A stretch of DNA of 64,000 bases from Prevotella sp. (GCA_017449675.1 JAFTFG010000003.1:31535-95534); one strand, 5' to 3'; shown: positions 28,464-37,422, counted from the stretch's first letter. The notes: generated by a model not told the origin, from the sequence alone. Translations and numbers: made by a program.

Positions 28464-28607
28464 TTATGCCATCATCGAGAAGGTCCAGATCAGATAGATA
28501 ATAGCCAGAAGAATCAGTCCTCCGAAAATCCAACCGACTACTTTCTTACCTTTCTCTTCTTGTTTCTTGGCATAAGCCTCACGCTTTGCTTGTCCTTTCT
28601 TACTCAT
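28464..28607 (-). CDS. Small membrane protein, 47 aa
   Basis: An ATG at 28607 opens 47 codons ending in TAA at 28464-28466, directly before the ATG of the CYTH gene (TAA then ATG with no gap). The peptide has a strongly basic head (MSKKGQAKREAYAKKQEEKG) and one transmembrane segment (VVGWIFGGLILLAIIYLIW), with the basic side expected in the cytoplasm. It starts 18 bp after the prfB stop, so it is in the same operon. The perfect spacing and the clear membrane topology argue that it is a real gene although it is short. No family was recognised. Confidence 0.75.
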   Translation of the reverse strand: MSKKGQAKREAYAKKQEEKGKKVVGWIFGGLILLAIIYLIWTFSMMA

Positions 28608-28625
28608 AATATTGATTTTTTAAAG

Positions 28626-29747
28626 TTACTCTTCATCGGTAGTGGGAAACTCCATCAGGTAAGCCTTGATGAAATCGTCGATTTTTCCATCCATCACCCC
28701 ATCGACATCCGAGGTCTGGTAGTTCGTGCGATGGTCTTTCACACGACGGTCATCAAAGACATACGAGCGGATCTGGGAGCCCCATTCTATCTTCTTCTTG
28801 CCGGCCTCTATCTTCGCCTGTGCCTCCAACCGTTTCTTCATGGCACGGTCGTAGAGTTGTGAACGGAGCAGGGCCATAGCACGCTCCTTGTTCTTCGGCT
28901 GGTCACGCGTCTCCGTATTCTCGATGAGGATCTCCTCTTCCTCCCCCGTATCCGGATCGGTATACCAATAACGCAGACGGACACCCGACTCCACCTTATT
29001 GACGTTCTGACCACCGGCACCACTGGAGCGGAACGTGTCCCACGAGAGTTTTGCGGGGTCCACATATACCTCGATGGTATCGTCGACCAAGGGGGTGACA
29101 AAGACAGAGGCGAAAGAGGTCATACGCTTACCCTGCGCATTGAAAGGAGAGACACGCACCAGCCGATGCACACCGTTCTCGCTCTTCAGATAGCCATAGG
29201 CATACTCGCCACCCTCAATCTGCATGGTGACACTCTTGATACCAGCCTCGTCGCCGTCCTGTAAGTTGGAGATACTGACCTTATAGCCGTGTGCCTCAGC
29301 CCATCGCTGGTACATACGCATCAGCATCGACGCCCAGTCCTGACTCTCCGTACCGCCGGCTCCTGAGTTGATCTTGAGGACACACTCCATCGGGTCTTCC
29401 TTCTGACGGAGCATATTCTTCAGTTCCAGTCCTTCTATCAACTCAATGGCCCTGGCATAGTCAGCATCCACCTCCTCTTCCGTCACCATCTCTTCCTTAT
29501 AGAAGTCAAAGGCGAGTTGGAGTTCGTCAGCGGCACTGCGGACATCATGATAGCCGTCAAGCCATTTCTTGATGGCCTTCACCTTCTTCATCTGCTCCTC
29601 AGCCCGTTTCTGGTCTTCCCAGAAGTCAGGAGCCTGGGTGCGAAGGTCTTCCTCCTCATATTCTATCTTCTTCTCGTCAATCTTGAGATAGTGCCTCAAC
29701 TTATCGGCCCTGTCCAAGACATCCTTCAGTTGGTCTTGTGTGATCAT
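28626..29747 (-). CDS. prfB: Peptide chain release factor 2
   Basis: 373 aa RF2, which releases the peptide at UGA and UAA stops. It shows the N-terminal helical domain, the SPF codon-recognition tripeptide (residues 200-202, VRVSPFNAQGKRMTSFASV), and the GGQ catalytic motif with Q247 (SSGAGGQNVNKVESGVRL). Most bacterial prfB genes carry a +1 programmed frameshift (CUU-UGA-C) near codon 25. Here the homologous place reads CAC TAT CTC AAG ATT GAC (HYLKID, residues 19-24) with no stop, and the frame is continuous, so that autoregulation is absent. Second gene of the operon, 9 bp after the acyl-CoA synthetase. Confidence 0.97.
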   Translation of the reverse strand: MITQDQLKDVLDRADKLRHYLKIDEKKIEYEEEDLRTQAPDFWEDQKRAEEQMKKVKAIKKWLDGYHDVRSAADELQLAFDFYKEEMVTEEEVDADYARAIELIEGLELKNMLRQKEDPMECVLKINSGAGGTESQDWASMLMRMYQRWAEAHGYKVSISNLQDGDEAGIKSVTMQIEGGEYAYGYLKSENGVHRLVRVSPFNAQGKRMTSFASVFVTPLVDDTIEVYVDPAKLSWDTFRSSGAGGQNVNKVESGVRLRYWYTDPDTGEEEEILIENTETRDQPKNKERAMALLRSQLYDRAMKKRLEAQAKIEAGKKKIEWGSQIRSYVFDDRRVKDHRTNYQTSDVDGVMDGKIDDFIKAYLMEFPTTDEE

Positions 29748-29756
29748 CGCTTCTAA

Positions 29757-31571
29757 TTAATCTTGGTACATTCTGTCAATCTCTGCCTTATAGTTCTCAT
29801 AAAGCACACGACGACGAATCTTCAACGTATTGGTCAGTTCCCCCTTCTCCATCGACAGATGGTGCGGCAACAGCGTGAAGCGCTTCACCTGCTCGTAATG
29901 AGCCAGTTGCTGCTGGAGCGTATCAATCCGCTCCTTCATCATGGCGATGATCTGCGGGTCGGCACATAACTGTTCCCGACTCTCAAACGGGATATTATGG
30001 GCACGGGCATACTCCTCCAGCAAGGAATAGACGGGAACGATGAGTGCGGAGACGAACTTACGCTGGTCGGCGATCACAGACAACTGGTCGATATACTTGT
30101 CGACCAACAGTTTCGACTCGATCATCTGAGGAGCGATGTACTTGCCGTTACTGGTCTTGAAGAGGTCTTTGATACGTTCTGTCAGGAACAGTTCCCCATC
30201 CTTCAGATAACCTGCGTCCCCAGTCTTGAAATAGCCGTCCTCCGTAAAGGCTGCCTTCGTCAGGTCGTCACGGTTATAATAGCCGGGCGTGATGGTCGGA
30301 CCCTTCAGAAGGATCTCCCCCTCCTCACTGATCTTAATATCAATACCCCCGATAGGCTGGCCTACCGACCCTACGGTATAGGGCTCGCCAAGATGGTCGC
30401 AGGAGACAGTGGCCAGAGACTCCGTCAAGCCATATCCCACAATCATATTAATACCGATGGAATGGACGAATTCTTCCACATGAGCACTCACGGCGGCTCC
30501 TGCGGTGGGGAAGAAATGGGCATTCTCCAGTCCCAGTTCCTTACGCACCAGTGAGAAGACGGTACGGTTGAGCATCTCATACTCCAGATGGAGGGCCATC
30601 GGCGGCTTCTTACCCAGACTCAGATACTCGATATTATGCTTACGACCCACCGACAGGGCATGCATGAACAACTTACGCTGCATCGCGCTGGAATGGTCGA
30701 TTTTGTCCATCACACCCATATATACCTTCTCCCAGAAACGGGGGACACTCGACATACAGGTGGGATGCGTCTCACGCATGGACTGCTGTACCTCCTGAGG
30801 ATGGGTATTGACAATCATGGTGGCTCCCTTGGTCAAGGAGAGGAGAGCCCATCCACGCTCAAAGATATGGGTATAGGGCAGGAAATTCATCACCCGATCC
30901 TTGTCATTCACAGGCACGCACTTGTTGTTGGCCTCAAAGGCTGCATGGAACTGTGAATGCGGCAGGATAACGCCCTTGGAGTCACCTGTCGTACCACTGG
31001 TATAAAGAATATTGGCGATATCGTCAAAGGAGGCCTCCTGCTGTCGTATCTCCACCTCTGTCTGACGAGGCAGGTTCTCTCCCAGTTTCAGGAAATCACT
31101 GAAATAGATGGCATTAGGATCATGGGAGGAGATGTGCACAAGCGGGTCGAAAACGATGATACGCTCCAAGGTGGGACAAAGGGACTCCACACGACGAGCA
31201 CGATCGTATTGCTCCTGCTCACCGACAAACAGGAAACGAATCTTCGCATCGTTGATCATAAACTGGATCTGCTGCTCAGAACTGGTGGCATAGAAGGGGA
31301 TGGTCACGGCACGGATGCCCCATGCGCCGAAGTCACACTCAATATACTGTACTGAGTTCTGGGAGAAGATACCGATATTCTCCTGCACCTTCACCCCCAG
31401 GTTCAACAAGGCGTTGCTCACCTGCTTGACAGTCTGTGACACCTGGTTCCATGACAAGGACTTCCACTCCTTGTCGCCAAAATCCTGATAAATCAGCATT
31501 TCACGATCGCCATAGTGCTTGGCTAAGTCGTGAATCAATACCGACATGTGGCTGTTTATCTGCATATGCAT
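29757..31571 (-). CDS. Long-chain fatty acid-CoA ligase (AMP-forming)
   Basis: 604 aa, normal for FadD15/ACSL-type enzymes, which activate fatty acids via an acyl-adenylate. Motifs in order: the P-loop ILYTSGTTGDSKGV (about residue 190), FLPYTHIFERGW, the YGLTES adenine-binding motif, and the hinge/catalytic part FKTGDAGYLKDGELFLTER followed by KDLFKTSNGKYIAPQ. No transmembrane segment is apparent; the enzyme is likely cytoplasmic or peripheral. Start at 31571 (MHMQINSHM) lies about 14 nt after the predicted transcription start; M3 and M9 are alternatives. It heads an operon with prfB, the 47-aa peptide and the CYTH gene, and diverges from the M20 gene. Confidence 0.93.
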   Translation of the reverse strand: MHMQINSHMSVLIHDLAKHYGDREMLIYQDFGDKEWKSLSWNQVSQTVKQVSNALLNLGVKVQENIGIFSQNSVQYIECDFGAWGIRAVTIPFYATSSEQQIQFMINDAKIRFLFVGEQEQYDRARRVESLCPTLERIIVFDPLVHISSHDPNAIYFSDFLKLGENLPRQTEVEIRQQEASFDDIANILYTSGTTGDSKGVILPHSQFHAAFEANNKCVPVNDKDRVMNFLPYTHIFERGWALLSLTKGATMIVNTHPQEVQQSMRETHPTCMSSVPRFWEKVYMGVMDKIDHSSAMQRKLFMHALSVGRKHNIEYLSLGKKPPMALHLEYEMLNRTVFSLVRKELGLENAHFFPTAGAAVSAHVEEFVHSIGINMIVGYGLTESLATVSCDHLGEPYTVGSVGQPIGGIDIKISEEGEILLKGPTITPGYYNRDDLTKAAFTEDGYFKTGDAGYLKDGELFLTERIKDLFKTSNGKYIAPQMIESKLLVDKYIDQLSVIADQRKFVSALIVPVYSLLEEYARAHNIPFESREQLCADPQIIAMMKERIDTLQQQLAHYEQVKRFTLLPHHLSMEKGELTNTLKIRRRVLYENYKAEIDRMYQD

Positions 31572-31588
31572 ATATTATTAATTAGGTG

Positions 31589-31596
31589 CAAAGATA
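31589..31596 (-). promoter_or_regulatory. -7 box (TATCTTTG) for acyl-CoA ligase operon
   Basis: TATCTTTG on the minus strand matches TAnnTTTG; the ATG at 31571 follows after a leader of about 14 nt. A TTTG stands about 20 bp upstream on the same strand. It is back to back with the plus-strand promoter at 31649-31656, only about 50 bp away. Confidence 0.65.
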
Positions 31597-31648
31597 CGGA
31601 TAAACGGTGGAAAAACCAAAAATATTTGGCATTTCTCTTGCTTTTTCA

Positions 31649-31656
31649 TATCTTTG
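31649..31656 (+). promoter_or_regulatory. -7 box (TATCTTTG) for M20 deacylase, near-leaderless
   Basis: TATCTTTG ends 7 bp before the ATG at 31664, so transcription should start only a few nt before, or at, the start codon. This position rules out the more upstream in-frame ATG at 31607. Confidence 0.6.
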
Positions 31657-31663
31657 CATCGAA

Positions 31664-32716
31664 ATGGCATACAAGAACTATACCAATGAAGCGGTGTCGT
31701 TGTTGAGCAGGCTCATCAGTACACCCTCTGTCAGTCGTGACGAACAAGCGGCTGCAGATATCCTGCAACAGCAGATCAAAGCATGGGGATTACCCTGTAA
31801 ACGGGTAGGCAACAACCTGATTGTCGCCCAGCGACACAGTAAGCGGAAACCCACCCTGCTACTGAATGCCCATATCGATACGGTAAAACCAGTGGCCACC
31901 TGGACACGGGACCCTTTCACACCGACCATCGAGGACGGGAGACTCTACGGACTGGGAGCCAATGACTGCGGGGGCGGACTGGTCAGTCTGCTGCAGGCCT
32001 ACCGGATCCTAAGCCAGAAGGAGGACACACCTTATAATATAATATATGTGGCATCCTGCGAGGAAGAGGTCAGCGGTGCTAACGGTTTTTCTGCCGTACT
32101 ACCCCATCTGCCCGCCATCGATGTCGCTATCGTAGGCGAGCCAACGGGTATGCAGCCCGCCATCGCCGAGAAGGGACTGATGGTCATCGACGGTGTCGCT
32201 CATGGCAAGAGCGGTCATGCAGCCCGCAACGAAGGCATCAATGCCATCTATGAGGCTCTCGATGACCTGCAATGGCTCCGCGACTATCGGTTCCGCAAGG
32301 TCAGTCCCCTGTTGGGTGAGACCAAGGTGACCGTCACGGTCGTCCATGCAGGTACCCAGCATAATGTCATCCCCGACAAACTGGAATTTGTCATCGACGT
32401 ACGTACTAATGAATACTATCAAAACGAATATCTCTTCGCCTTCCTGCAGAAACACATGAAGAGTGAGTTGAAGGCCCGTTCCTTCCGACTACACTCCTCT
32501 TCTATTCCTGAAGACCATCCTCTGGTCAGGAAGTGCAAGAAGATGAGAATGAAACCCTTTGGTTCACCGACTCTCTCCGACCAGGCACTCATGCCCTTCC
32601 CCTCATTTAAACTGGGGCCGGGGGAGTCCTGTCGTAGTCATTCTGCCGATGAATTCATCTGTATTGACGAGATTCATCAGGCGATAAACACTTATGTGAG
32701 GTTGATTTCGAGATAA
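31664..32716 (+). CDS. M20-family metallo-deacylase (ArgE/DapE-type)
   Basis: 350 aa from the ATG at 31664. An in-frame ATG at 31607 exists but lies upstream of the promoter's -7 box. Metal-binding motifs of the M20 family are present: LLNAHIDTVKP (H and D ligands), LYGLGANDCGGG (bridging D), ASCEEEVSG (catalytic and metal E), VGEPTGM, and HGKSGHAARNEG in the dimerisation lid. Such enzymes remove the acyl group from N-acetyl- or N-succinyl-ornithine, or from succinyl-diaminopimelate; Bacteroidota use a succinylated arginine route, so an ArgE-type role is plausible. No arginine genes are nearby to confirm it. The stop codon lies inside the 8-bp repeat array that fills the convergent spacer. 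Confidence 0.88.
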   Translation: MAYKNYTNEAVSLLSRLISTPSVSRDEQAAADILQQQIKAWGLPCKRVGNNLIVAQRHSKRKPTLLLNAHIDTVKPVATWTRDPFTPTIEDGRLYGLGANDCGGGLVSLLQAYRILSQKEDTPYNIIYVASCEEEVSGANGFSAVLPHLPAIDVAIVGEPTGMQPAIAEKGLMVIDGVAHGKSGHAARNEGINAIYEALDDLQWLRDYRFRKVSPLLGETKVTVTVVHAGTQHNVIPDKLEFVIDVRTNEYYQNEYLFAFLQKHMKSELKARSFRLHSSSIPEDHPLVRKCKKMRMKPFGSPTLSDQALMPFPSFKLGPGESCRSHSADEFICIDEIHQAINTYVRLISR

Positions 32717-32804
32717 CGATATATCGATATATCGATATATCGAAATGACGAGATGACGAGATGACGAGATGACGAGATTTCGAGATAACGAGACTCCGAA
32801 GAGT
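32709..32804. repeat. Octamer repeat array (CGANATNN x 12) in convergent spacer
   Basis: Twelve consecutive 8-bp units each begin with CGA: CGAGATAA, three CGATATAT, CGAAATGA, four CGAGATGA or near, CGAGATTT, CGAGATAA, CGAGACTC, CGAAGAGT. The array covers the whole 87-bp space between the convergent M20 and LytM-like genes and supplies both stop codons. A related octamer array occurs at 60092-60173. Confidence 0.85.
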
Positions 32805-34393
32805 CATCGTCCCAGCCACGACTCCGGATTCAACTTGGCCGTCTCCCGTCGAAGTTGGAACTGTAAGATATCATCTTGTCCTATGCGTCCTAATGCCTGA
32901 CGGGTGCTGACCTTCTGACCACGATGCACGTTGACGGAGGCCAGGTTACAGTATACAGAGATATAACTGCCATGGCGAACCATCACCACCATGGTACCTC
33001 CGAAACTGAATACGGCACTCACCTCACCATCGAAGATAGAACGAGCCTGACAACCCGCCTGTCCCTTGATATTGATACCTTTATTGTCAAGGGTGACATT
33101 ATTCAAGCCTTCCACATTATACTGGCCAAAATGACTGACGATGCGATACGGACCGGTAATGGGCATCGGAAGCCGGCCACGGTTGCTCTCGAAATTACCG
33201 CTAAGGCGACGGTCTTCAGAACTCATCGAATAATCCAACGTCTCGGTATTCTTCTTGGCCTCCGCTACCTCCTTGGCATGCTCACGAGCCTCATTCTCCG
33301 CACGACGCTCGGCAGCGATACGGGCTTCCTCGGCCGCTTTCGCCTGTCGCTCAGCCTCCGCACGGGCTTTCTTATTACGGGCAGCACGGGCTTCCGCCTT
33401 GGCTTTCTCCTCCTTGGCCTTCGCCTCAGCGATACGACGGGCGTTCTCACGGGCCGCAGCCTCCGCAGCCGCTTTCTTACGGGCCAGTTCCGCCGCCCTC
33501 TTCTTAGCAGCCTCAGCCTCCGCCTTACGCTTAGCCTCTGCCGCAGCACGGGCTTTCTGACGAGCCACCTCCTCTGCTATCAAGCGATCGATCTGCGCAT
33601 TCAGTGCCGCATCTTTCTTCTTCTGCTGGGCAATGACATTCTGGATTTCCTTCTGCTGTTTCTGCAAACCGGACACCACATTCTTCTGTTCTGTCTGCTT
33701 TCCCTCTAATGAGCGCTGTTCACTCTCACCGCGAGCCAACAACTGCGTCTTATTATCACGGGCTGCCAACAACTCCACCTGTTTGGCATTCACCTCAGCC
33801 TGCTTCACCTTCACATCCTCGCCCTGAGCACGTTGAAAGGAAGCATACTCCCGCATAAAACGCATGCGACGGAACATCTGCGTGAAACTATTGGCACTGA
33901 AGATAAACATCAGTTTACTTTGCAGCGACTGACTACGATGCATATAACGCATCGATTTCACATAACGCTGCTTGCACTCATCCAGTTCATACTTCAATTG
34001 AGCCAGTTCGGTGTTGAGCAACTCTATCTCCACATCCAGTGACGAGAGATCTTTGCGAATGGTATCAATCGTACGACGCTTCATGGCTATCTCCGTATTG
34101 AGCATCATCAGGTTCTCCAACCGTTTCTTGACATCACGCTCATTAGAACGCAACAGTTTCTCTTGCTCCTTGATCTGCTGTTGGATCTTCTGCCGTTGGT
34201 TCTGCAGACTCTGTACGGACACCGGCTGTTTGGACGACTGTTTCTTCACAGCCGTCTTCTGCGTCGTCTTTTTCGTCACTTGCTTCTTAGTGACTGCCGT
34301 CTTAGCCTTTGCCTTGGTGACCGTACGCTTCTGCTGGGCATACGGGCTCAGGGCAAAGGACAGCATTAACAGGATGATACCAATCCGCCTCAT
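32804..34393 (-). CDS. EnvC-like coiled-coil protein with degenerate LytM (M23) domain
   Basis: 529 aa with signal peptide (MRRIGIILLMLSFALSPYAQ). After a K/T-rich stretch comes a long coiled coil (about 60-280), then an A/K/E/R-rich helix (about 280-390), then a C-terminal LytM/M23-like domain (about 410-529). The usual zinc ligands are not where expected: the segment normally reading H-x-G-x-D is DNKGINIKG, and the usual H-x-H strand reads DDILQFQLRRE. It is therefore probably not a peptidase but an activator of an amidase during septum cleavage, as EnvC is in Escherichia coli. It is the last gene of the operon with dut, TPR protein and DUF4292 lipoprotein (6 bp spacer). Confidence 0.87.
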   Translation of the reverse strand: MRRIGIILLMLSFALSPYAQQKRTVTKAKAKTAVTKKQVTKKTTQKTAVKKQSSKQPVSVQSLQNQRQKIQQQIKEQEKLLRSNERDVKKRLENLMMLNTEIAMKRRTIDTIRKDLSSLDVEIELLNTELAQLKYELDECKQRYVKSMRYMHRSQSLQSKLMFIFSANSFTQMFRRMRFMREYASFQRAQGEDVKVKQAEVNAKQVELLAARDNKTQLLARGESEQRSLEGKQTEQKNVVSGLQKQQKEIQNVIAQQKKKDAALNAQIDRLIAEEVARQKARAAAEAKRKAEAEAAKKRAAELARKKAAAEAAARENARRIAEAKAKEEKAKAEARAARNKKARAEAERQAKAAEEARIAAERRAENEAREHAKEVAEAKKNTETLDYSMSSEDRRLSGNFESNRGRLPMPITGPYRIVSHFGQYNVEGLNNVTLDNKGINIKGQAGCQARSIFDGEVSAVFSFGGTMVVMVRHGSYISVYCNLASVNVHRGQKVSTRQALGRIGQDDILQFQLRRETAKLNPESWLGR

Positions 34394-34399
34394 CTTTTA

Positions 34400-35248
34400 T
34401 TACAATGCCATAAAGCGACGGAGAATCTCGTCAACGGTTACCTCACGATACTTTCCGGAAATCTCTGTACGTGTCTCCCACTCCTCGTCATTACCGAGGT
34501 AGTTAAGGGTCATACCCATCTTAATGGCCTTGTCAGGAGTATTGAACTGAATCTTGTGCGCATGAGGGAACTGCTTCTTGCCATTGGCACGGAAATCCTC
34601 ATAATCCCAGTTCAACTGATAGTTGCCACGGATTTTGTCCTCGTACATGATATTAGCCATCTTAATCAACGCTCCTTCCTTGTCGGCCAGCCAGCGATAG
34701 GAGAGTTTACCGTTCTCCATCGAGATAATCGCATCCTCTCCGAAAAGATCGGTCTGGTAGTTACTCAACAAAGCGTCAGACACTTTCGACTTACCCGGCT
34801 GGAAGAGTTCATTCCAGAACAACGACTGGAGCGAATAGAAGTTCAGACCGCTATTACGCATGAAGTCCAACTGGGTGTAACTGGCTTTGATAAACTGCTT
34901 GTTGATACGGTCCATGATGAGGACATAGTCCTTGGTAAACTCCAGACGTCCTGCCTCCACAAAGCCGAAGGCCATCAACTGCAAGCGAATCACGTCGTCA
35001 CGTTTCATCTTCAGGTTACCCGTCAGTGTCAACTGTTGGTTACCTACCTCAACAGAGAATTTCACTTTAGAAGTGATGAACTTGGTATACTGCGCATTGT
35101 CGTTCACTTTTTGCAGGAACTGTTGCGACTTCATCTCAGTAGGTGTCGTTGTCTTGACATCCTTCACTGCCTTCTTCTGTGTGCCGCACGCTACCAATAT
35201 CAATGGCAATGCTAAAGCGGCCAGTTTCATAATACGTGATGGTTTCAT
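34400..35248 (-). CDS. DUF4292 lipoprotein (LolA/LolB-like fold)
   Basis: 282 aa with a lipobox LILVACGTQKK (C21). The mature part matches DUF4292 of Bacteroidota: SKVKFSVEVGNQQLTLTG, LKMKRDDVIRLQLMAFGFVEAGRLEFT, YVLIMDRINKQFIKASYTQL, then the C-terminal KMGMTLNYL. This family has a half-barrel resembling LolA/LolB, so transport or insertion of lipoproteins is a reasonable guess but not shown. Its ATG overlaps the TPR gene's stop by 4 bp (translational coupling), and the LytM-like gene follows after 6 bp. Confidence 0.87.
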   Translation of the reverse strand: MKPSRIMKLAALALPLILVACGTQKKAVKDVKTTTPTEMKSQQFLQKVNDNAQYTKFITSKVKFSVEVGNQQLTLTGNLKMKRDDVIRLQLMAFGFVEAGRLEFTKDYVLIMDRINKQFIKASYTQLDFMRNSGLNFYSLQSLFWNELFQPGKSKVSDALLSNYQTDLFGEDAIISMENGKLSYRWLADKEGALIKMANIMYEDKIRGNYQLNWDYEDFRANGKKQFPHAHKIQFNTPDKAIKMGMTLNYLGNDEEWETRTEISGKYREVTVDEILRRFMAL

Positions 35249-36975
35249 TCTTTTAGGTATTTTTTGAGTTTTATTTTTCGTGTCAATACTTGTTTGCGCT
35301 CACCCGTGATCTCCGACTTGTCTGACGATTTCTCCAGGGCTTGCTGCCATAACGCGACAGCCCTGTCTTTCTCGCCCACATGATAGTAGATGTCTCCCGC
35401 ATGTTCCAACAGGACCGCTGAGGAGTCACTGTCACACTGCAATGTCTGATCGATATAGATCTTAGCCTCGGCAAAGCGCTCTTGCTTAAAGAGAATCCAG
35501 GCATAAGTATCCAGATAAGTGGCATTCTTAGGCTCGGCCTTTATCGCCCGATAGGACATTTGCTCGGCCTTGTCTAACGAGACTCCCTTTTCGCTCAGGT
35601 AATAAGCGTAATTGTTCAGGCAGCCGTAGTTATCATCTTTCCACTGAAGACAGGAGTCGTAAGCGGCATAGGCTTCTTGATCAAGACCTTTTTGATGAAG
35701 GATATCCCCCATCACCGCATAGAAGTCGCTGACGATATCCGGGTCACTCTGCTGACTGATCACACTGATGCCGTTCTGGAAGGCGTTCAGGGCAAGGTCC
35801 AACTCTTCCTGCTTATAATAGGCAATACCTTGATAGTAGTAAAATGCCATTTCATCGGGATTGTATTGGCGGGCATCCTGACAGAGGGCGATGATACGCG
35901 GCATGTCGTCTGCCTGCCATGCATAACTGACCAGTTGAAGACGGGCTGCCGCATGATCCGGAGCCACTTTCAAGACCTGTTCCAACACACTACTAATCGT
36001 ATCGTTAGGCATTTTCTTGAGATTCATATAGGTAGCACAGAGTATGGCCACATCAGCATCCATCTGTGGCTGCTCCAACATACGGCGGAAGAGTTCAAGA
36101 ACCCTTGTGGAATCGCCTCCCTCCTGTTCACTCTGACCAATCTCCTGACGCATGAGCAACACACGATCCTGGGAAGTGATGTTCTTGCTAAGCAAGACCT
36201 TCTCTGTCAGTGCTGCCGCCTTGTCAGGATCACCCTCGTCTTTCTCATATGCCAGCAGTGCCATCAACGCATTGCGATTCTCGGGCTCTATCCGTAGGAT
36301 CTCCTGATAAATCTCAAGGGCTTTCTTCTTCTGTCCGTTGACAAAGAGGGTATTGGCATACAAGGCACGGTAGTTCTGGTCGTTGGGATATTGGTCTGCC
36401 AGAAGTTTCATCTCTGCAATGGCTGCCTTCTTATCCCCCAACTGCGTATAGAAATTACTTTTCGCATAGGAGAGGCGCTCACTCCTTCCCTCAAGGATCT
36501 CCAGTTTGGCCAGTGCCTTAATGGCAGCCTCATAGTCATGCTGTTCCTCATAGAGTTGGACGAGGAGCCCCAACACGTCATCCCGATCCCGATGGCTGTC
36601 ATAAAGATGTTCCAGGACGCTGGCCGCCTTGTCATATTGGCGCATGTTGATATAGGCATTAGCCAAGGTCTCCTGATACGTGGTATTATCCGGCTCCAAT
36701 GCCACCGCTTTCTCGATATAGGCGATAGCACTCGCCTTTTGCTTCAAAGCACTATAGTATTGCGCCAGATAATAATAAGCCTCTGACTTCGTAGAGTCTA
36801 TCTCCACACAATGCTTTAACAAGTCGAAGGCGGCATCATTGTTTCCCTTAGCCCGTTCGCATACCGCCTCCAAGAAGAAAGCATCATAACGACAACGGTT
36901 GGAGACGGTCTGTGCAGACACAGACAATCCCATCGATGTGACAATCAGGACAATATATAACCTAAACTTCTTCAC
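35245..36975 (-). CDS. Periplasmic tetratricopeptide-repeat protein
   Basis: 576 aa with signal peptide (KKFRLYIVLIVTSMGLSVSAQ). Most of the rest consists of TPR units, for example AYYYLAQYYSALKQKASAIAYIEKAVALEPDN, where the A-x-x-x-L and Y-x-x-A-x pattern is regular, giving roughly ten or more repeats. TPR solenoids act as scaffolds; being co-transcribed with a DUF4292 lipoprotein and an EnvC-like protein suggests envelope assembly. Spacing is 9 bp from dut and a 4-bp overlap with the next gene. No catalytic domain is seen. Confidence 0.87.
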   Translation of the reverse strand: MKKFRLYIVLIVTSMGLSVSAQTVSNRCRYDAFFLEAVCERAKGNNDAAFDLLKHCVEIDSTKSEAYYYLAQYYSALKQKASAIAYIEKAVALEPDNTTYQETLANAYINMRQYDKAASVLEHLYDSHRDRDDVLGLLVQLYEEQHDYEAAIKALAKLEILEGRSERLSYAKSNFYTQLGDKKAAIAEMKLLADQYPNDQNYRALYANTLFVNGQKKKALEIYQEILRIEPENRNALMALLAYEKDEGDPDKAAALTEKVLLSKNITSQDRVLLMRQEIGQSEQEGGDSTRVLELFRRMLEQPQMDADVAILCATYMNLKKMPNDTISSVLEQVLKVAPDHAAARLQLVSYAWQADDMPRIIALCQDARQYNPDEMAFYYYQGIAYYKQEELDLALNAFQNGISVISQQSDPDIVSDFYAVMGDILHQKGLDQEAYAAYDSCLQWKDDNYGCLNNYAYYLSEKGVSLDKAEQMSYRAIKAEPKNATYLDTYAWILFKQERFAEAKIYIDQTLQCDSDSSAVLLEHAGDIYYHVGEKDRAVALWQQALEKSSDKSEITGERKQVLTRKIKLKKYLKE

Positions 36976-36984
36976 GCATTCACT

Positions 36985-37422
36985 TTACTTTACCCCGGTA
37001 TGTCCATATCCGCCTTCACCTCGTTCGGTCTGATCCAGTTCCTCCACAACGACAAAGTCGGCCTGTTCATGACGGGCGATCACCATCTGGGCAATACGTT
37101 CGCCATCATTGATAACGAATTCCTCTTGAGAAAGATTGATGAGCAACACTCCTATCTCGCCGCGATAGTCCGCATCTATCGTCCCAGGAGAATTCAAGAC
37201 CGTCAGACCATGCTTCAACGCAAGACCGCTGCGGGGACGGATCTGAGCCTCATAGCCTTCCGGCAAGGCGATATGCAACCCAGTGGGAATGAGACGGCGC
37301 TCCATCGGTTGAAGCACGATAGGAGACTCGATATTGGCACGGAGATCCATACCGGCACTCTGAGGTGTGGCATAGGCAGGCAATTGCTGATGCCCGCGAT
37401 TGACAACTTTTATTTGAATCAT
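36985..37422 (-). CDS. dut: dUTP diphosphatase
   Basis: 145 aa from the ATG at 37422, chosen because trimeric dUTPases normally begin with M-x-x-K-V ([10 protein letters not shown]); an in-frame ATG four codons upstream at 37434 is also usable. All five motifs of the family are visible: [41 protein letters not shown] and [10 protein letters not shown] (P-loop-like C-terminus). The enzyme hydrolyses dUTP to dUMP and pyrophosphate, keeping uracil out of DNA. It heads the operon with the TPR, DUF4292 and LytM-like genes and diverges from dgt. Confidence 0.95.
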   Translation of the reverse strand: MIQIKVVNRGHQQLPAYATPQSAGMDLRANIESPIVLQPMERRLIPTGLHIALPEGYEAQIRPRSGLALKHGLTVLNSPGTIDADYRGEIGVLLINLSQEEFVINDGERIAQMVIARHEQADFVVVEELDQTERGEGGYGHTGVK

